Below, piece by piece: positions 11,176 to 23,117 of a DNA stretch of 64,000 nucleotides. Position 1 is the stretch's first letter. Every line of letters starts with the position of its first letter. The stretch spans positions 3,791,501-3,855,500 of the forward strand of contig BSBM01000423.1 in the NCBI GenBank assembly GCA_027924585.1. The letters are read 5' to 3'. This stretch comes from Larix kaempferi (lineage: Eukaryota; Streptophyta; Pinopsida; Pinales; Pinaceae). A program made the position numbers and the translations under genes. The notes beneath the pieces are model-generated. The model made no database searches. It was not told the origin of the DNA and saw only the letters and a list, made by a program, of their open reading frames with translations.

Positions 11176-14100
11176 AACACCTTACCAGTACACCTTCATG
11201 CTGACTAGAAGAAAACTTCACTACAACCATTTCTAGGTCAAGGCTCTACTATGGAGCCATAGGCACAAGATAGCTATTTCATCAATACTTCACAACCCTT
11301 CATCAAAATCCCCACAACCTCCACAACATCCTTTTATTTATATTAACCCTTCCACCACAACCCTTCACAACATCCTTTTATTTAGATTCTTTAGTCTGTA
11401 ACATCAATTACAATCTGTTTAGGCTGTCAACACAAGATGGATAAGCAAGTTCATTAGTATTGCTTCTCTAAACTGTAAACATATTTCCTAACATTCACTA
11501 TCCAACCTTGAAATACCAGGAATGCGTCCATTCCCTTAAGGCGTAGTCAATATTGACATCCCTAACATAACTCAGCACCAGAAAGGCGTGCACTCCTTAC
11601 TGATGTGAACTATGAAGGTCCTAATGATACTTCAAGCAATATGCCATAATGGAAATAAAATCAAAACATGCTCTGCATATTAACTCTAATAATTAGACAT
11701 GCATGTATGTGTACATATATATATCAATCAGGGTTTATGGAACACTTATCCATTTGCAGATGTTATTTCTCTTCTTTAATGAGGAATGGGGGCTCCTTCT
11801 CTGAGTTGACAGTCCCTCGGTTTTCCATCCCAATTCCTTTTGATGTTACATAACCTTCATATGTCTTACTAACATAATCTTCACCATCCCACTCATATTG
11901 TTTACCAATCATGTAGTGTAGATGAGACATTAATAATGTCTTATGGCATTTCACCTGAAACCTATTTTCAAATCATGGAATCCCTTCCCATGAATTTTGG
12001 CTTCTGCAGGACCTCTCTCTCTTGGTCTTACTGCAATGTGTCTCCCTGGCACACTTATTAAAAAACCAAACAGTCAGCAACATTTAACAATACCATTCAA
12101 ATCTGATTGTTTCATAACCAATCCATGGCACTAATAATTAAATTCAGTATGAATTTGCAACTCTGTCTACTACAAAGATTGGTTTTCTTATCCATGAAGC
12201 TATCCTCATATTGTTTGGCTCCTGTAAGTGACACCACTCTGGCCGTTATGGTCTTATGCCCGTTGCCATACATGAACATCCACTTATAGCATGTCCTCCT
12301 GACACATTTTCATATAAGCCAAACAGTCATTAGCAATTCTTAGCAAAAATTTCAAATCCGAAACATTTACAAATATGAGATTTACAACTGTTCTTACAAA
12401 TAGAACTTAGAGCTCTCAATCATGAGATTCCTTCTTATAAGCTCCAAATCGAATTTGCAAATCTGCTCCCTACAGAATTAGACTTGCAGCCATGATATTA
12501 TTCTCATAAACTTAAATCAAAACATTTTCAGATCTATTTCATGCATAAATTAAATTCCACAACCATGAGAACCTTCTCATAACCTTTGGCCTTTGCACAT
12601 GGTAGAGCTCAGTCTTTACTATGGTCTTATCCCCATTGCCATACGCAAGACATTTCTACCCGGAGTCTGAAACTTTCAATCAGCCAAACATGTTGTGAGT
12701 CCCCCTGCATATAATATTTAATTGCTGCAACAGTCACTAAAGCATTTCCAGAATTATAACATTCCATAATTCAAACACTTCTAGCTGTTAACATATCCAT
12801 ATCACCAAACTCATTTACTTCACGTAAATCATTATCATACTAAAATTGCAAGGTACAGCCACATCATTTATGCAATTAACTTAAAGCTTTTAAATGCTCA
12901 TTAATTCATAGCCATATCATTTATACAACTCTATCATTCCAACAGAGCACTCTGGAAGTATGTCAATCATGACTACCTTCATGCAATTTCTTCCCCTGCA
13001 TTCATAGCAGCTCATGGAATGATCTCAGAATTATCATTAGTTCATCATCTAATCTATTGCTCAATTATAATGAGACATATACATATATCACAATCATGCA
13101 TGCACACAATACATCTCCTCAGGTGTAGGTACCCACATGCATGCATATTCACAACATTTACTCAAGTTTTTCATATGCATTATCTCAATGCTTAACTACA
13201 AGATTTATAAAATCTCTTAATGCACATCCACTCAATGCCACCTTGCATTGTTTCATGAGTACTATGCATTCAAGCATATTATGATCGAAACATGACTATC
13301 TCATATAACTTGCATTACGATAATCAAGACCACCAGTCCTCACTTGCTTTGGTTATTAAGCACATAACCAACATACACCTGGCATGATATAAATTCATAT
13401 GGATGCATTGAGATTTTTAAACAGTCATAGGGTGTAAGGGTCATTTCCTTCACTTACCCACACCTCACCAAGCTTGGTAGGTTAATAGTCCCAATCGGTA
13501 TTCAATATCACATGCAAACTAACTCAACATAGCTCAAACATAGTTGAAGAGATCTTACCAAATCCTCTTTCAACATTCATGCAATTTGGCACCAATAATC
13601 AGTACCTGCATGGTTACCATAAACATTGCTTGATGTTACCTGATCAGTTGGCCTCTTACCAAGGCTTCTCAGTCCTTTTGCCAATTTTATGATCATAGAT
13701 TTGTTGCACCATCCTTTCTGCATAAGGTTGTTGGCTTCATGCAACAACATCCTCAGCACATTTAGCCATGCTCTTTGTTATCTTTGGTCCTACAACCAAT
13801 ACGAACATCAACAGTGTTTATCAACCACAATATTCTCCATTAGTGGTTCATTGCATATGCCAACTTCATTATTCTATCAATATGCAATATCCCATTTATG
13901 CACAAGCATTTCCATATGCACTATGCAATGTTTGTTAATATGCCATCTAGTGCATATATATATCTATGTAATCCCTTACATTTTTAACATTTTTATGCCA
14001 TATGACAATTTCATAATTGTAAGTATGATAACAAACAGGGGTTCAAGGGATTCTTCCCTTTTCGATCCCTCACTGTAACATGGAATTCCTCTTCCATATC

Positions 14101-14536
14101 ATGCAATTGTAGAAATTACCCATATTGACCACAAAATTTGTTTGTCAAAACAGTCGCTGGCACTCTTCTGCACTAAATATCTATGATATATATAGACCTC
14201 ATTCAAACTCTGGCCATGCATCATTGTTCCCTTCTGGACAAGCTTTCCAATGCCTGTCCCCGTGCTCCATTCCGACATCGGGTGTGGAAACAACGTTGTT
14301 TCAAAAATGACAACTCTTACTAGTAATTCTGCACATTTTACACAGTTGTATTTGGTCCAGAATGCCAAATTTAGCCACCTGTGGAAGAAAATCTATAAAG
14401 AATCATAAAAAAATTTATATCGGGAAAAGTTAGTCCATATAACAAGGAACACTCAGCAATTCGCGGATCTCAATTTCGATGCACCATTCATCTTCTATGA
14501 AATTCTTGGTTTAACTACTTTTCCTTTTAACTCCCT
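11176..14536. other. Noncoding interior of element H
   Basis: 3.4 kb of AT-rich sequence rich in 'catgcat', 'catatc' and 'cattcat' words. Both strands were read; only ORFs of about 60-130 codons with no family signature were found. No pol remnant was recognised. Confidence 0.5.
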
Positions 14537-15203
14537 TTGCAACCTGTGCTCCACCTGTGCGCTACCTGCGTACAACCTGTGCGCAACTTGTGCACAACCT
14601 ATGCGCAACCTGTGCACAATCCGTGCACTATCCATGCGCAACCTGCACGCAATCCGCGCGCAATCTGTGCGCGACTTGCGCGTAATCCGCGCGCAATCTG
14701 CACGCAATCCGCGCGCAATCTATGCGCGACCTGCGCGCAATCCACGCGCAACCCGCACGCAATATGCGCGCAACCCGTACGCAATATGCGCGCAATCTGT
14801 GCACGACCCGCGCGCAATCCGTGCGCAATCCGCACGCAATCTACACGCAATCCCCGCGCTATCCGCGCACAACCCGCACGCAATCCGAGCGCAATCTGTG
14901 CATGACCCGCGCGCAATCTGTGCATGACCCGCGCACAATCCGAGCGCAACCCGCATGCAATCTGCGCGCAATCTGTGCGCGACCCGCGCGCAATCTGCGT
15001 GCAACCCGAACGCAATCTGCGCACAATCTGTGCGCGACCCCCCGTGCAATCAGCGCGCAACCCGCACGCAATCTGCGCACAATCTGTGCGTGACCTGCGC
15101 GCAACCCGCACGCAATCTGCGCACAATTTGTGCGCAACCCGCACGCAATCCACGCGCAACCCGCACGCAATCTGCGCGCAATCTGTGCGCGACCTGCGTG
15201 CTT
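14537..15203. repeat. CpG-rich 11-bp minisatellite in element H
   Basis: About 58 degenerate copies of an 11-bp unit, cgcaatcYgYg (for example cgcaatccgcg, cgcaatctgtg, cgcgacctgcg, cgcaacccgca). Because 11 is not a multiple of 3, frames repeat every 33 bp and many long, overlapping, 11-residue-periodic ORFs appear on both strands; none is treated as a gene. Read as the element's RNA it lies about 1 kb downstream of the primer site, in the leader. Confidence 0.93.
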
Positions 15204-16207
15204 GCGGGGGTCATATCTCCCTCGTCCCTTAACCAAATGAGGCAATTTTGGTATCATTGGAAAGCTCTTGGAGAGCTCTATGCAATGGTGTGATCCTCTG
15301 CTACATCTGAGAAATATGACCCTGCCATTTTTTCAAACCAAAATTCCGCCCCCAACTTCCCAATTCCACATCAAAACCATTCTGTCTCTTGCCTGCAACT
15401 GCAACTTTTCACAACAGTTAGAAAATTTTCTGGAATGTGCCCTTTCGTCCCCTTACAGAGGTGAACTACTACAAATCAAACTTGCATAAAAATTTGCATA
15501 AAAACAGTAAGAGAATGGCAAGAACTTGCATCTCTAATAAGGGATTTTCTTTTCATTTCACATTCAACAATCCAACCAATGGATTCACAATTAATCTCCA
15601 AGCAACCAACAAGCATGGGTAAGGAAACTCATGAGTATAAGGGCGTAATTTGCAGGCTTTCCTCACTTTCGAAAACCATCAATCAGACACACAATGTGGG
15701 TTCGTTGTAAGTAAAAATCATCGTTGAGATATGGGGCTGTAATAGCTGACTGTTCATGCTTTTACTCAGGAATTTAACAAACAGAAATCATATTTGCAAC
15801 AAAACAGTATTTCAAGAAAAGAAATTGCACCTCTTCATGTTAAGCATGAAACATCAAAACAACAAAAATAGTATACGATGGCAGAGGTTGCTCCTCCTTT
15901 CTCTCCTCCATGGAGGCAAACAGACAAATACAAAACTGAATGCTACAGCATTGGGGACAAATTAGAGCAAGCATTCAACCTGAAAATAAATTTTCTCACT
16001 CCTTCCTCTATTTCATAGATTGCAATCAATGCAAGCAGCTTGCAAAAATCCCCAAATAGTCATGGAAATGATTTCCCATTCCAACAAATAGAAGCCATGC
16101 GACCTTGAGGTTTCTTTAATGCATTTTACTTCAAAATACAAAATGCATGTACACACAATGATTTATATCTCTGTGAAGGGCCCAACAGACGTAGTGTTGA
16201 ACCTAGA
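15204..16207 (-). other. Leader of element H next to the 5' LTR
   Basis: About 1 kb between primer site and minisatellite. No ORF with a family signature; nothing else recognised. Confidence 0.5.
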
Positions 16208-16219
16208 GCTCTAATACCA
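16208..16219 (-). promoter_or_regulatory. Primer binding site of element H
   Basis: TGGTATTAGAGC on the minus strand, three bases from the 5' LTR: the initiator-Met tRNA site TGGTATCAGAGC with one C-to-T change. Confidence 0.85.
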
Positions 16220-16222
16220 CTC

Positions 16223-17672
16223 TGTAACGTCCCCTTCCATCATCAAATGCAGGGAAAGAAACATTAACAACACACCGGGGCTTTTGGCAGACTTAGCCCC
16301 AATATTATTTCTCATAAATTCATAACAATTAAAAACTTCTGTGTGCAGATTCAACTCAATATAAACACAGTGTAATTAAACATAATAATACACAGAAGCA
16401 TAGATTCGCATCAGCATATTTATCTCAAGCAATCAACAGGAAGAGAACTAAATCCCCTTCTTATGCTACTTCATATCGATTTCATTAACATGCAGAATAA
16501 TCATTCAAATACCACTTTGCAGAACACGGATTGTATATAATTTAATCCACAAAGAATACTTATCTTGCAACGCAAATGTCCAACGACTGGCTACGTGAGA
16601 GCAACATTCCACCCAACCATAGATCTCTATCTAGCCTGTATTCTTTCAGCTGAGAGATCACCCCCGAGCTGGGTTGTGTATCCACTAAGGAAGAACTAGA
16701 TGCCTCACTTACAGTCAGGGTTTCACTCAAACAGCCATGCTAAGCCAACACACAGTCGGGTTTTTCAAGCATGCAATGGGAAATGGAGGAGGATGCTAGT
16801 CCCCTAAGCTCAATCCCAAAGCCACATACATTTCAAGCTAGACTCAGCAATCCCATCCCCTGTTCATACATCCACACTTGGATTTCTCACAACTCTGTCA
16901 CGAATAACCCCAAATCCGTCAGTGATTTTCTGGGCTGTTAAAACTGGGTTTTCCCATGGATTTTGGGGTAGCTATTGCTCCCAAATTCGCCCCAAGGTTC
17001 ATACCAATGGATCCCCCATTGGATTTCACTGTCCAATGCCAAATCTGGGCGTTTTTGGCTCTTCAAAACGCGGGTTCTTTCAAAGTCGCGATTTCTGGTT
17101 TTTCTCTCTACTGGCAATTCGTTTTTTTGGATGGAAAATGGTGCTGGTAACTTCCACAATGGAATGGGGATGAGGAGGAAGCAAGCTCCCATGAGTTTGA
17201 GTGACTTGTGGTACAAGAAAACAAAGTCCATACTTTGCCATACGAATTTCTGGGTTGCCCATGCTCCATTGAAACCATGGACTGAAATCCTCAACCACTT
17301 CCTTACAACATAAATAAATGTCAGCAAGGTAAGTCAAATGGGTTCTCAAGGTGACATATGGCAGCCTATGGTTCAATCCCACAACCCCCTCACCACTCCC
17401 TAGTGGATACACATGGCCCCTTCGCATTCGTTGCCTCCGTAGCCAGTTTTGGTATTTTATATTGCATGATGTTTATTTACATCCTTTTTACAATTTGCAT
17501 GGCTTAAGAGCACATGGGCATCAAAATATCAATGCCTGCCTTTTAATCAAAATTCATGCTTTCACTAGTGGGGCCTTGGCCTTGAGCTCCACGCTAGGAA
17601 AACATTCATCACATGTACACATTTTTTACATTAAATGCTAATACATCCTAAGAGTCAGAATGCGGTATTACA
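16223..17672 (-). repeat. 5' LTR of element H
   Basis: 1450-bp partner of the LTR at 7687-9136; begins TGTAATACCGC on the minus strand. It abuts the TSD gttcg at 17673. Confidence 0.93.
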
Positions 17673-17677
17673 GTTCG

Positions 17678-18330
17678 AGCATTAACTGGATCCATTTACA
17701 GTGGTCTCTCAACATAGAGTAAATTGTCCAATCATCAAAATAAATAGCCATCATGTTGTAGATGTACTCTTGGAATGATTTGACGACAATACAAGAAAAT
17801 ACCGCCGGTGCATTTTTTAGATCAAATGGCATGAATTTATAACCGAACGAACTGAATTCATATACGAATGTGGTCTTCTTTTGATCTTCTTTAGCTATAG
17901 GTAATTGGTTGTCCCGGAAAATCCATTCGTGAACGAATAACACTCATGTCCTGCAACTTCATTTATGTTTTATTCGGTGAACGACGTAGGGAATGGGTTG
18001 GTGAGTGTTACTTTATTGAGTTCATGAAAGTTGACACAAATCCTTAGTCGTGTCGGTTCATGCTTCTTCGGTTGAACCACCATTGGACTTTCCCATTTTT
18101 ATTTATCAATGGGGTATATGATTCCATCTTCAAGCATATTGTCAATCTCCTTCTTCACAATGTCTTTGTATTTATGCACAAGTTTATACGGTCTTTTCTT
18201 CATCGGTTTGGAATCTGGTTGGATGTCAATCTTCATTTCACCCATATCTTTCACAAGTCCTTTCAAGTCTTTATAGTCGTGTGCAAATACATCCTGAAAT
18301 TCCTTAAGGAGGATGGTGTTTTCTGCAATC
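17678..18330 (-). pseudogene. pol: Reverse transcriptase N-terminal half of gypsy element G
   Basis: RNA-dependent DNA polymerase domain. The minus frame shows EFQDVFAHDYKDLKGL, then KKEIDNMLEDGIIYPI, RLRICVNFHELNK (motif 2) and, after a frame change, IAKEDQKKTTFVYEF, FMPFDLKNAPAVF (motif 4) and MAIYFDDWTIY, where the catalytic pair is kept as FDD. Three in-frame stops interrupt it. The 3' half is at 6850-7686, past element H. The YFDDW core followed by HC-x-Q-LMLE is typical of non-chromovirus plant gypsy RT. Confidence 0.88.
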
Positions 18331-19573
18331 TTCTCCTCGTTCTAGTAGTCACCAATTTTTTCCATCTTAGGTCTATCGTCATTTTAAATATCAACTTATT
18401 TGATTTTAACCTTTGCATCCATCCACTCCAGGGTGTGGCTTTCATTGATTGGTCTCTCACCTTCCTTCATCTGCGTGAATTGTGGTGGAAAATCTTTTTT
18501 TCTGATAGTCTTTTGGCTCCTCGTTTTCTGTAATCTCCATGTTGAAAGTTGTTTTGATGGGCTTCGATGTAGCACTGTGATCTTCTTTCCACTGAAATTG
18601 TTTTCTGACAGATTTGTTCGTCTCCAAGCGAAGTCGTGTCGAATGCTGGATCTCCGTCGATTGAATATTATGGCAGGTAGCTGTTTGTCAAACAATTTGC
18701 TTCTTTTCTACAGGTACATTTTCTGTTGGATGCAAGAATTCTTTAATTTGGTTGCTCGCTTCTACTAGCTGCTCCTCCTTCGGGGAAAATTGGAAGTGTT
18801 TGAGGAATTTTTCTTTAATTTCTTTCCATGTGAACGTCTCTCCTCTTTCTTCCTCCATTTTATACCATTTATTCGGAAAGTCAGTGAGTGTGTTTGGAAA
18901 GAGGTGCAGCCAAGCCCTTTCATTGTTGTATCCCAGTATTTGCCATTATTTTTTGCATTTGTCGATGTGGGCCTACGGACCTTGTCCTTGAGTGAAAGTT
19001 GGGATATATTCCTGAGCTGTTAACTTCTTGCCTCCAAACCGCTCAACAAAATTTGTCGACATGTTGGTCCATGTTTAGAGTTGGGATTGATGAGTATCCC
19101 ACCATATCACAGCTTGTCCCATGAAATTCTCACCCAGAATCTATAGTCTTCCTTGTTCATTGACATGTTTCGAAACTTCCTCGACATTTGTTGTCAGTGA
19201 TTGACGTTCTTTATATCGCAGCGCAGGATGATGTGTAGGTTCAATCTTCGCTGGTGCAAGAGTCGGATATTCACGAATTTTTCATTCAAATATTTTTGGG
19301 ATGGTCGATATTGAGAAACACTTCTTGAGTTGTTTTTTCGAGATGGATTTCACTGTCCAACATTATTTTACATGAAGATCATAATTTTCCATCTTCCAGT
19401 CATAGAGTTCAACGTCGAAATTGTATCTGACTTAAGCAGGGTCTCCCAGATGGAGTTCCACCTAGGAATTTGGTTCAACATAGTCTACATTGTTATCTAT
19501 TCGATAAATTTGTCTGATTTCATTATCGTCCTCAGCAGGTTTATACCAAGGTTCTCCCTAAGATGGGGAAATT
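18331..19573 (-). pseudogene. Protease-RT linker of G carrying a second gag-like domain
   Basis: From 19573 the minus frame continues the protease frame across element J (GEPWYKPAEDDNEIRQIYRI … VELYDW). Without a shift it then reads into a gag-like region at about 19310-18690: LGENFMGQAVIWWDTHQSQL, NFVERFGGKKL, IPTFTQGQGP, HIDKCKK, NNERAWLHLFPNTLTDFPNK, WYKMEEERGETFTWKEIKEK, FLKHFQFSP. The W…LFP-x-TL-x(7)-WY…TW-x-E-x3-F pattern is that of a Ty3 capsid core. Six stops interrupt it. A shifted frame (18695-18396) leads on to the RT. G already has a gag with zinc knuckles at 25521-28679, so this is a second capsid-like domain in an unusual place. The alternative, a gag from another element inserted here, would need junctions I do not see. 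Confidence 0.65.
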
Positions 19574-19578
19574 GGTAT

Positions 19579-21688
19579 TGTTAGTGCTAAAGTTAGCTCT
19601 CGACTCCAAGAGGGCCAAGCTTAACACATCTTAATGCTCAGAGGTAAATATGGATTGATTGGTTGAACTAATCATATAGAGGGATCAAGAGAATATGCAG
19701 ACAAAATATAGGATAGCTGAAGACATCGAGCTCTGTGATAAGTAAGGATGACCAAGGTTCAAAGAGGATTGTTGATATATAGAGCAAACAACTCATTCAA
19801 ACATCAACATAAAGAAACATATTCAGAAAAACATTCCAAAGATGGAATCTGAAATACTAAATCTCAGCACGGGCAATCACAATAAAAACAGTATTGATCA
19901 GGAACTCATATATAAGACTAGTCAAAACATAACTGCACAATATATTCAGATTAAAAAATAGCTAAAACTCAGCACAAACTGATAGAAAATCAAGTTTACA
20001 TATAAAATACAGAGCAAAAGGTCTCTGCCTTCAGTTTATAATCTTCTGTCTCATTACAATTCTCACACAGCCTCTCGGCTGGAACCTCCCTCTCCGCCCG
20101 TTACAATCAAATCTCTACTTCTTTAATAGGTGATGAGATGAAACAAAAACTAGACCCAATTCCTTAGTTGGAAAAATATATTCACAAAATTCTCTCTTTC
20201 ATCTTCAATCGGTGACAACTATTCACTCAAATGGTCATTAAATATCAGGTGGTTTCTGTAGCTAGCACATTCTTTGTTTTACCATGATTATCTCCTTAAA
20301 TGCTACAAACTGGCATGATGTACTCCCGCATTTCTATTCTATTAGTTGGAATGTGAGGTATTGCAAGCCACCATTATAATCTTGCAGGTTTCATGGTGAT
20401 TGTTTCCACTATTGGTGAATGAGGTGATATCGTGGCATTCATCTTTATTCCTGTTCACGCTGAGAAGTAAAACCGTCAAATGTTTGACCATTTAATATTT
20501 AACATTTGGTAAAATCAGTGGTTTGATAACCATGTGACTCAACAATGAGATAGCATGGTGGTAATCTATCTTTATTAGAAGATCAGTTGGAGCATTGTTT
20601 TACCCTTTCAACGATATGGTGTTCTCGTGCCAGATCTTTGACACTTCATACTTTATCAAGAAATGTTTAGATTAATGTTAACCGTCATGAGAATATATGT
20701 GTGCTGACAGTTTTTATCAATACTTTCCTTTATATGTTTAATAGAGCCTTTATTCGTTCCCTTACAATAAGCACAATATCATCAACATACTCAAATTCCT
20801 ATGGAAATCTGGAAATCATCTTGATGCTTCTCCTCTACGTTCAAGTTTGGAATTTGATTTACCTTCAATTCATCACCATCTATAGTGTCAAATTCATCAA
20901 TTGAATCATAATCATCCTTGGTCATCAAAAGTATCTCACTTACTCCAATTTCAAAGTTTTGTACAGTCTGCTTCATCATCATTTGTGTCAACAGCTTCAC
21001 ATGGTTGAAATAACATTTTATCATTGTTGTCAGATAGAAACACGCGGACTTGAGGTATTCATATGGCTTGAAATTCTGGCCCTATAGGAACCCTCTTATG
21101 AGCAACATGGGCTAAAGAAAAGCAACCAAGACCTGCACTTGAGTCATAGTGAACAAAGTGTTCAGCTTTACTACAATTGAATTCTATATATGTTCTGGTA
21201 GAACATGTCCCACATTCAGAAACAGAAGATGACAAATATTTTTCTATGTTCACACATCTTTTGCATGCTTGATCCATTATCTCATAATAAGAGAATATGT
21301 TTTTTGAAGCTTGGAGAGGAAGCAGAGACCATGTCAGAATACAAATCTTCTGAAACTCTAGACCTGCTATCGTGAACATTTGAGAGTGATCTGAATGTTT
21401 TCACGTCCTTGGCTTGATGTCCAATGGAGATCTTTTCCTGTTGCATTTGGAAGCCATCTTCATGCAAAAAAGTGTCACCAATTGCTCCATTAGTTAACAT
21501 TTCCTCATAGTTTTCCCAAATGAAATTCTCAAGAGAAGCTTGATCATTTTCTGCAGGTTGCTTACAATTTGGAGGAATCTCTGCTTTCCAGTAGTCATCT
21601 ACCTTGAACTCATGGCATCTGGGTACTTTGACATGCACATTGCCAGGATCAAAACCAAATTTTAATGGGGAAAATTTCGCTACCAACA
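19579..21688 (-). repeat. 3' LTR of element J
   Basis: 2110 bp, diverged from the right LTR by scattered substitutions and small indels. Unusually long for so small an interior. It carries the same gene-like segment as the right LTR (see 20870-21680). Confidence 0.85.
20870..21680 (-). pseudogene. Gene-like coding segment inside the J LTR (possible captured host sequence)
   Basis: Minus frames at the start of the LTR read as ordinary soluble protein rather than retroelement protein. One (21689-21282) has HVKVPRCHEFKVDDYWKAEI and MQQEKISIGHQAKDVK. The next (21379-21059) has QACKRCVNIEKYLSSSVSEC, a Cys-rich region, then RVPIGPEFQA. The last (21024-20791) ends with an acidic stretch and VNQIPNLNVEE. 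RVPIGPEFQA followed by an 'IPQ'-like continuation resembles the start of a plant ELM2 domain (chromatin co-repressor proteins), and DLN-type motifs occur in plant repressors; both are memory-based resemblances. The same segment is in the other LTR (24400-25210), with PNLNVEE closer to PDLNVEE. It looks like exons captured by an LTR. Confidence 0.4.
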
Positions 21689-22010
21689 TCAGCTCCTTCT
21701 GGGGATGGCATGCTCCCTGTGAGCTGCCAAGAACAAGTAGACCTATGCCTTCTCCATTCTATCTTAGTGCCTTGTATCCATTGGGATATGGAGTCCTTCA
21801 GATCTCAAACTTCTGCAATTTATTCAAAAATCTTGAAACCCCGTCCTTCAAACAAACTTGGAGTAAACTATAAAATGAAATTATTCACTGTAAACCATAA
21901 ACCATATATGCTGAAAGCAAACTTCTCATTTCAAACTAAAGGAAAGCATATGCTCGGGAAGTGAGCTTATTTCCTACACTACCCTACCTCTAACCAAATC
22001 TGCAACTTGG
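21689..22010 (-). other. 3' interior of element J
   Basis: Noncoding on the element's strand. Minus-strand AGAAGGAGCTGA at 21689-21700, directly before the 3' LTR, is a weak polypurine tract. Confidence 0.45.
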
Positions 22011-22993
22011 TCAAGTGAAATCAAGCTTCCAATGAAACCAGGCTAAGAACTGACTTAGCAATTGAACTCTTGAAATATGCTTCAATAAGATAAAGATTGA
22101 AGAATTTATAGGCATCTTATCACGAATCTGAAACCCATATTTAGAGCTTAACAAAAAAGAATAACTTGAGTTGAAAAAATCCTCCATATAGTTGGCTACC
22201 GGGTCATAAAAAACATAATAATCCTCAAGATATTCGAGCATTTGCTTATTATGATTAAACAATCCATGTGTGCAATTTATGCCATACCATTGTTTCAATT
22301 TTGAATCATCAAACTTGTCTTTATTCTCAGAACACTTCTCAATCTTGATATCAAAACACAGCTAAAATGGGTTTTGAAAAGATAGGCTCTGTATTTTGGC
22401 CTCTAAATCTTCAATCTCCTTCTCAATATACTTGGAAAATTCTTGTAAAAAGATGACTTTAGATTCTGAGTTACATGAGCTTGACTTTAAATAAGAAGAC
22501 AAAAGGGAAGAAAAATTCTCACTACTTCCTCATCATTGTTCATATTATTCCCTTCTCTAAAATTTTGAATGGAAAGAGATTCTTCCCTAAGCTCTGTCTT
22601 CTCCATCCATGTCTTTAAAAAGGCAATCCAAAAATCTATTATTGATCTAATTGACCCAACAGACAAATCTTCAACCCAGCTTTTACACTTTCCTTGTAAT
22701 GAATCATAGAATAGTCTAGTGAAGACATCTTCATGCTTAACTCTGAGTAGCTCCATAAATTCACGGAAATTAGATATATGTTTCATAGTTAAGCTTAGAT
22801 CTTCTCCATTGAATTTAGGACCATTTCTCAATGAATATTCATCTATAGGAAGAAGATTCAAAAAACCAAGAAGTTCTGTAAAATCTAGACATGCATACCT
22901 TGAGACAATAGAAGCAGCATCTGAAGTCCTCATTAGTCCAATGAAATCATCAATGAATCTTTGAAATCTGGATCCGCATAAGTTTGGAGTCAC
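22011..22993 (-). pseudogene. gag: gag-like ORF of element J
   Basis: Two minus frames. The first, 168 codons from 22993, has GPKFNGEDLSLTMKHISNF, then LFYDSLQGKCKSWVEDLS and SIIDFWIAFLKTWMEKTE: the capsid core of a Ty3 gag with the 'L-x-L-x-G-x(2)-W-x-x-L … W-x(4)-F' pattern. After a frameshift and stops the second frame (22298-22011) ends with a distinct C-terminal domain (ANYMEDFFNSSYSFLL … QFLAWFHWKLDFT). That C-terminal block recurs in element A at 44500-44677 although the two elements have unrelated LTRs. No protease or pol follows, so J must have relied on proteins from other elements. Confidence 0.7.
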
Positions 22994-23100
22994 CAGGTGA
23001 ACAATTTGGAGCCACTATGTCACCAGCCCTCGTTCACCATCAAAGACTGGATATATTCGTCGTGGTTCTATCTGGGGAAAATAGTCTTCAGCGCTCCCCA

Positions 23101-23113
23101 ATGTGGTCGCCAA
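23101..23113 (-). promoter_or_regulatory. Primer binding site of element J
   Basis: TTGGCGACCACAT on the minus strand, a few bases from the right LTR end. Of the TGGCGAC type, as in element B; the tRNA was not identified. Confidence 0.65.
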
Positions 23114-23117
23114 AACA

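Larger units (their letters stand above)
7687..17672 (-). mobile_element. Non-autonomous LTR retrotransposon H (LARD-like), 9986 bp
   Basis: Two 1450-bp LTRs (7687-9136 and 16223-17672) flank about 7.1 kb. The TSD gttcg is exact (7682-7686 and 17673-17677). The element reads on the minus strand: primer site next to the right LTR, polypurine tract next to the left LTR. The interior has no RT, RNase H or integrase; it holds one short gag-like ORF at the 3' end, a 46-bp repeat array and an 11-bp CpG-rich minisatellite. It is inserted in the RT of G, and removing it with one TSD restores the RT frame. The near-identical LTRs mark it as one of the youngest insertions. Confidence 0.93.

Noticed and set aside
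14495-15293. Ten overlapping ORFs of 60-186 codons on both strands, rich in C-A-R-I/L
   Set aside because: All are readings of the 11-bp minisatellite; the 33-bp frame period explains them.
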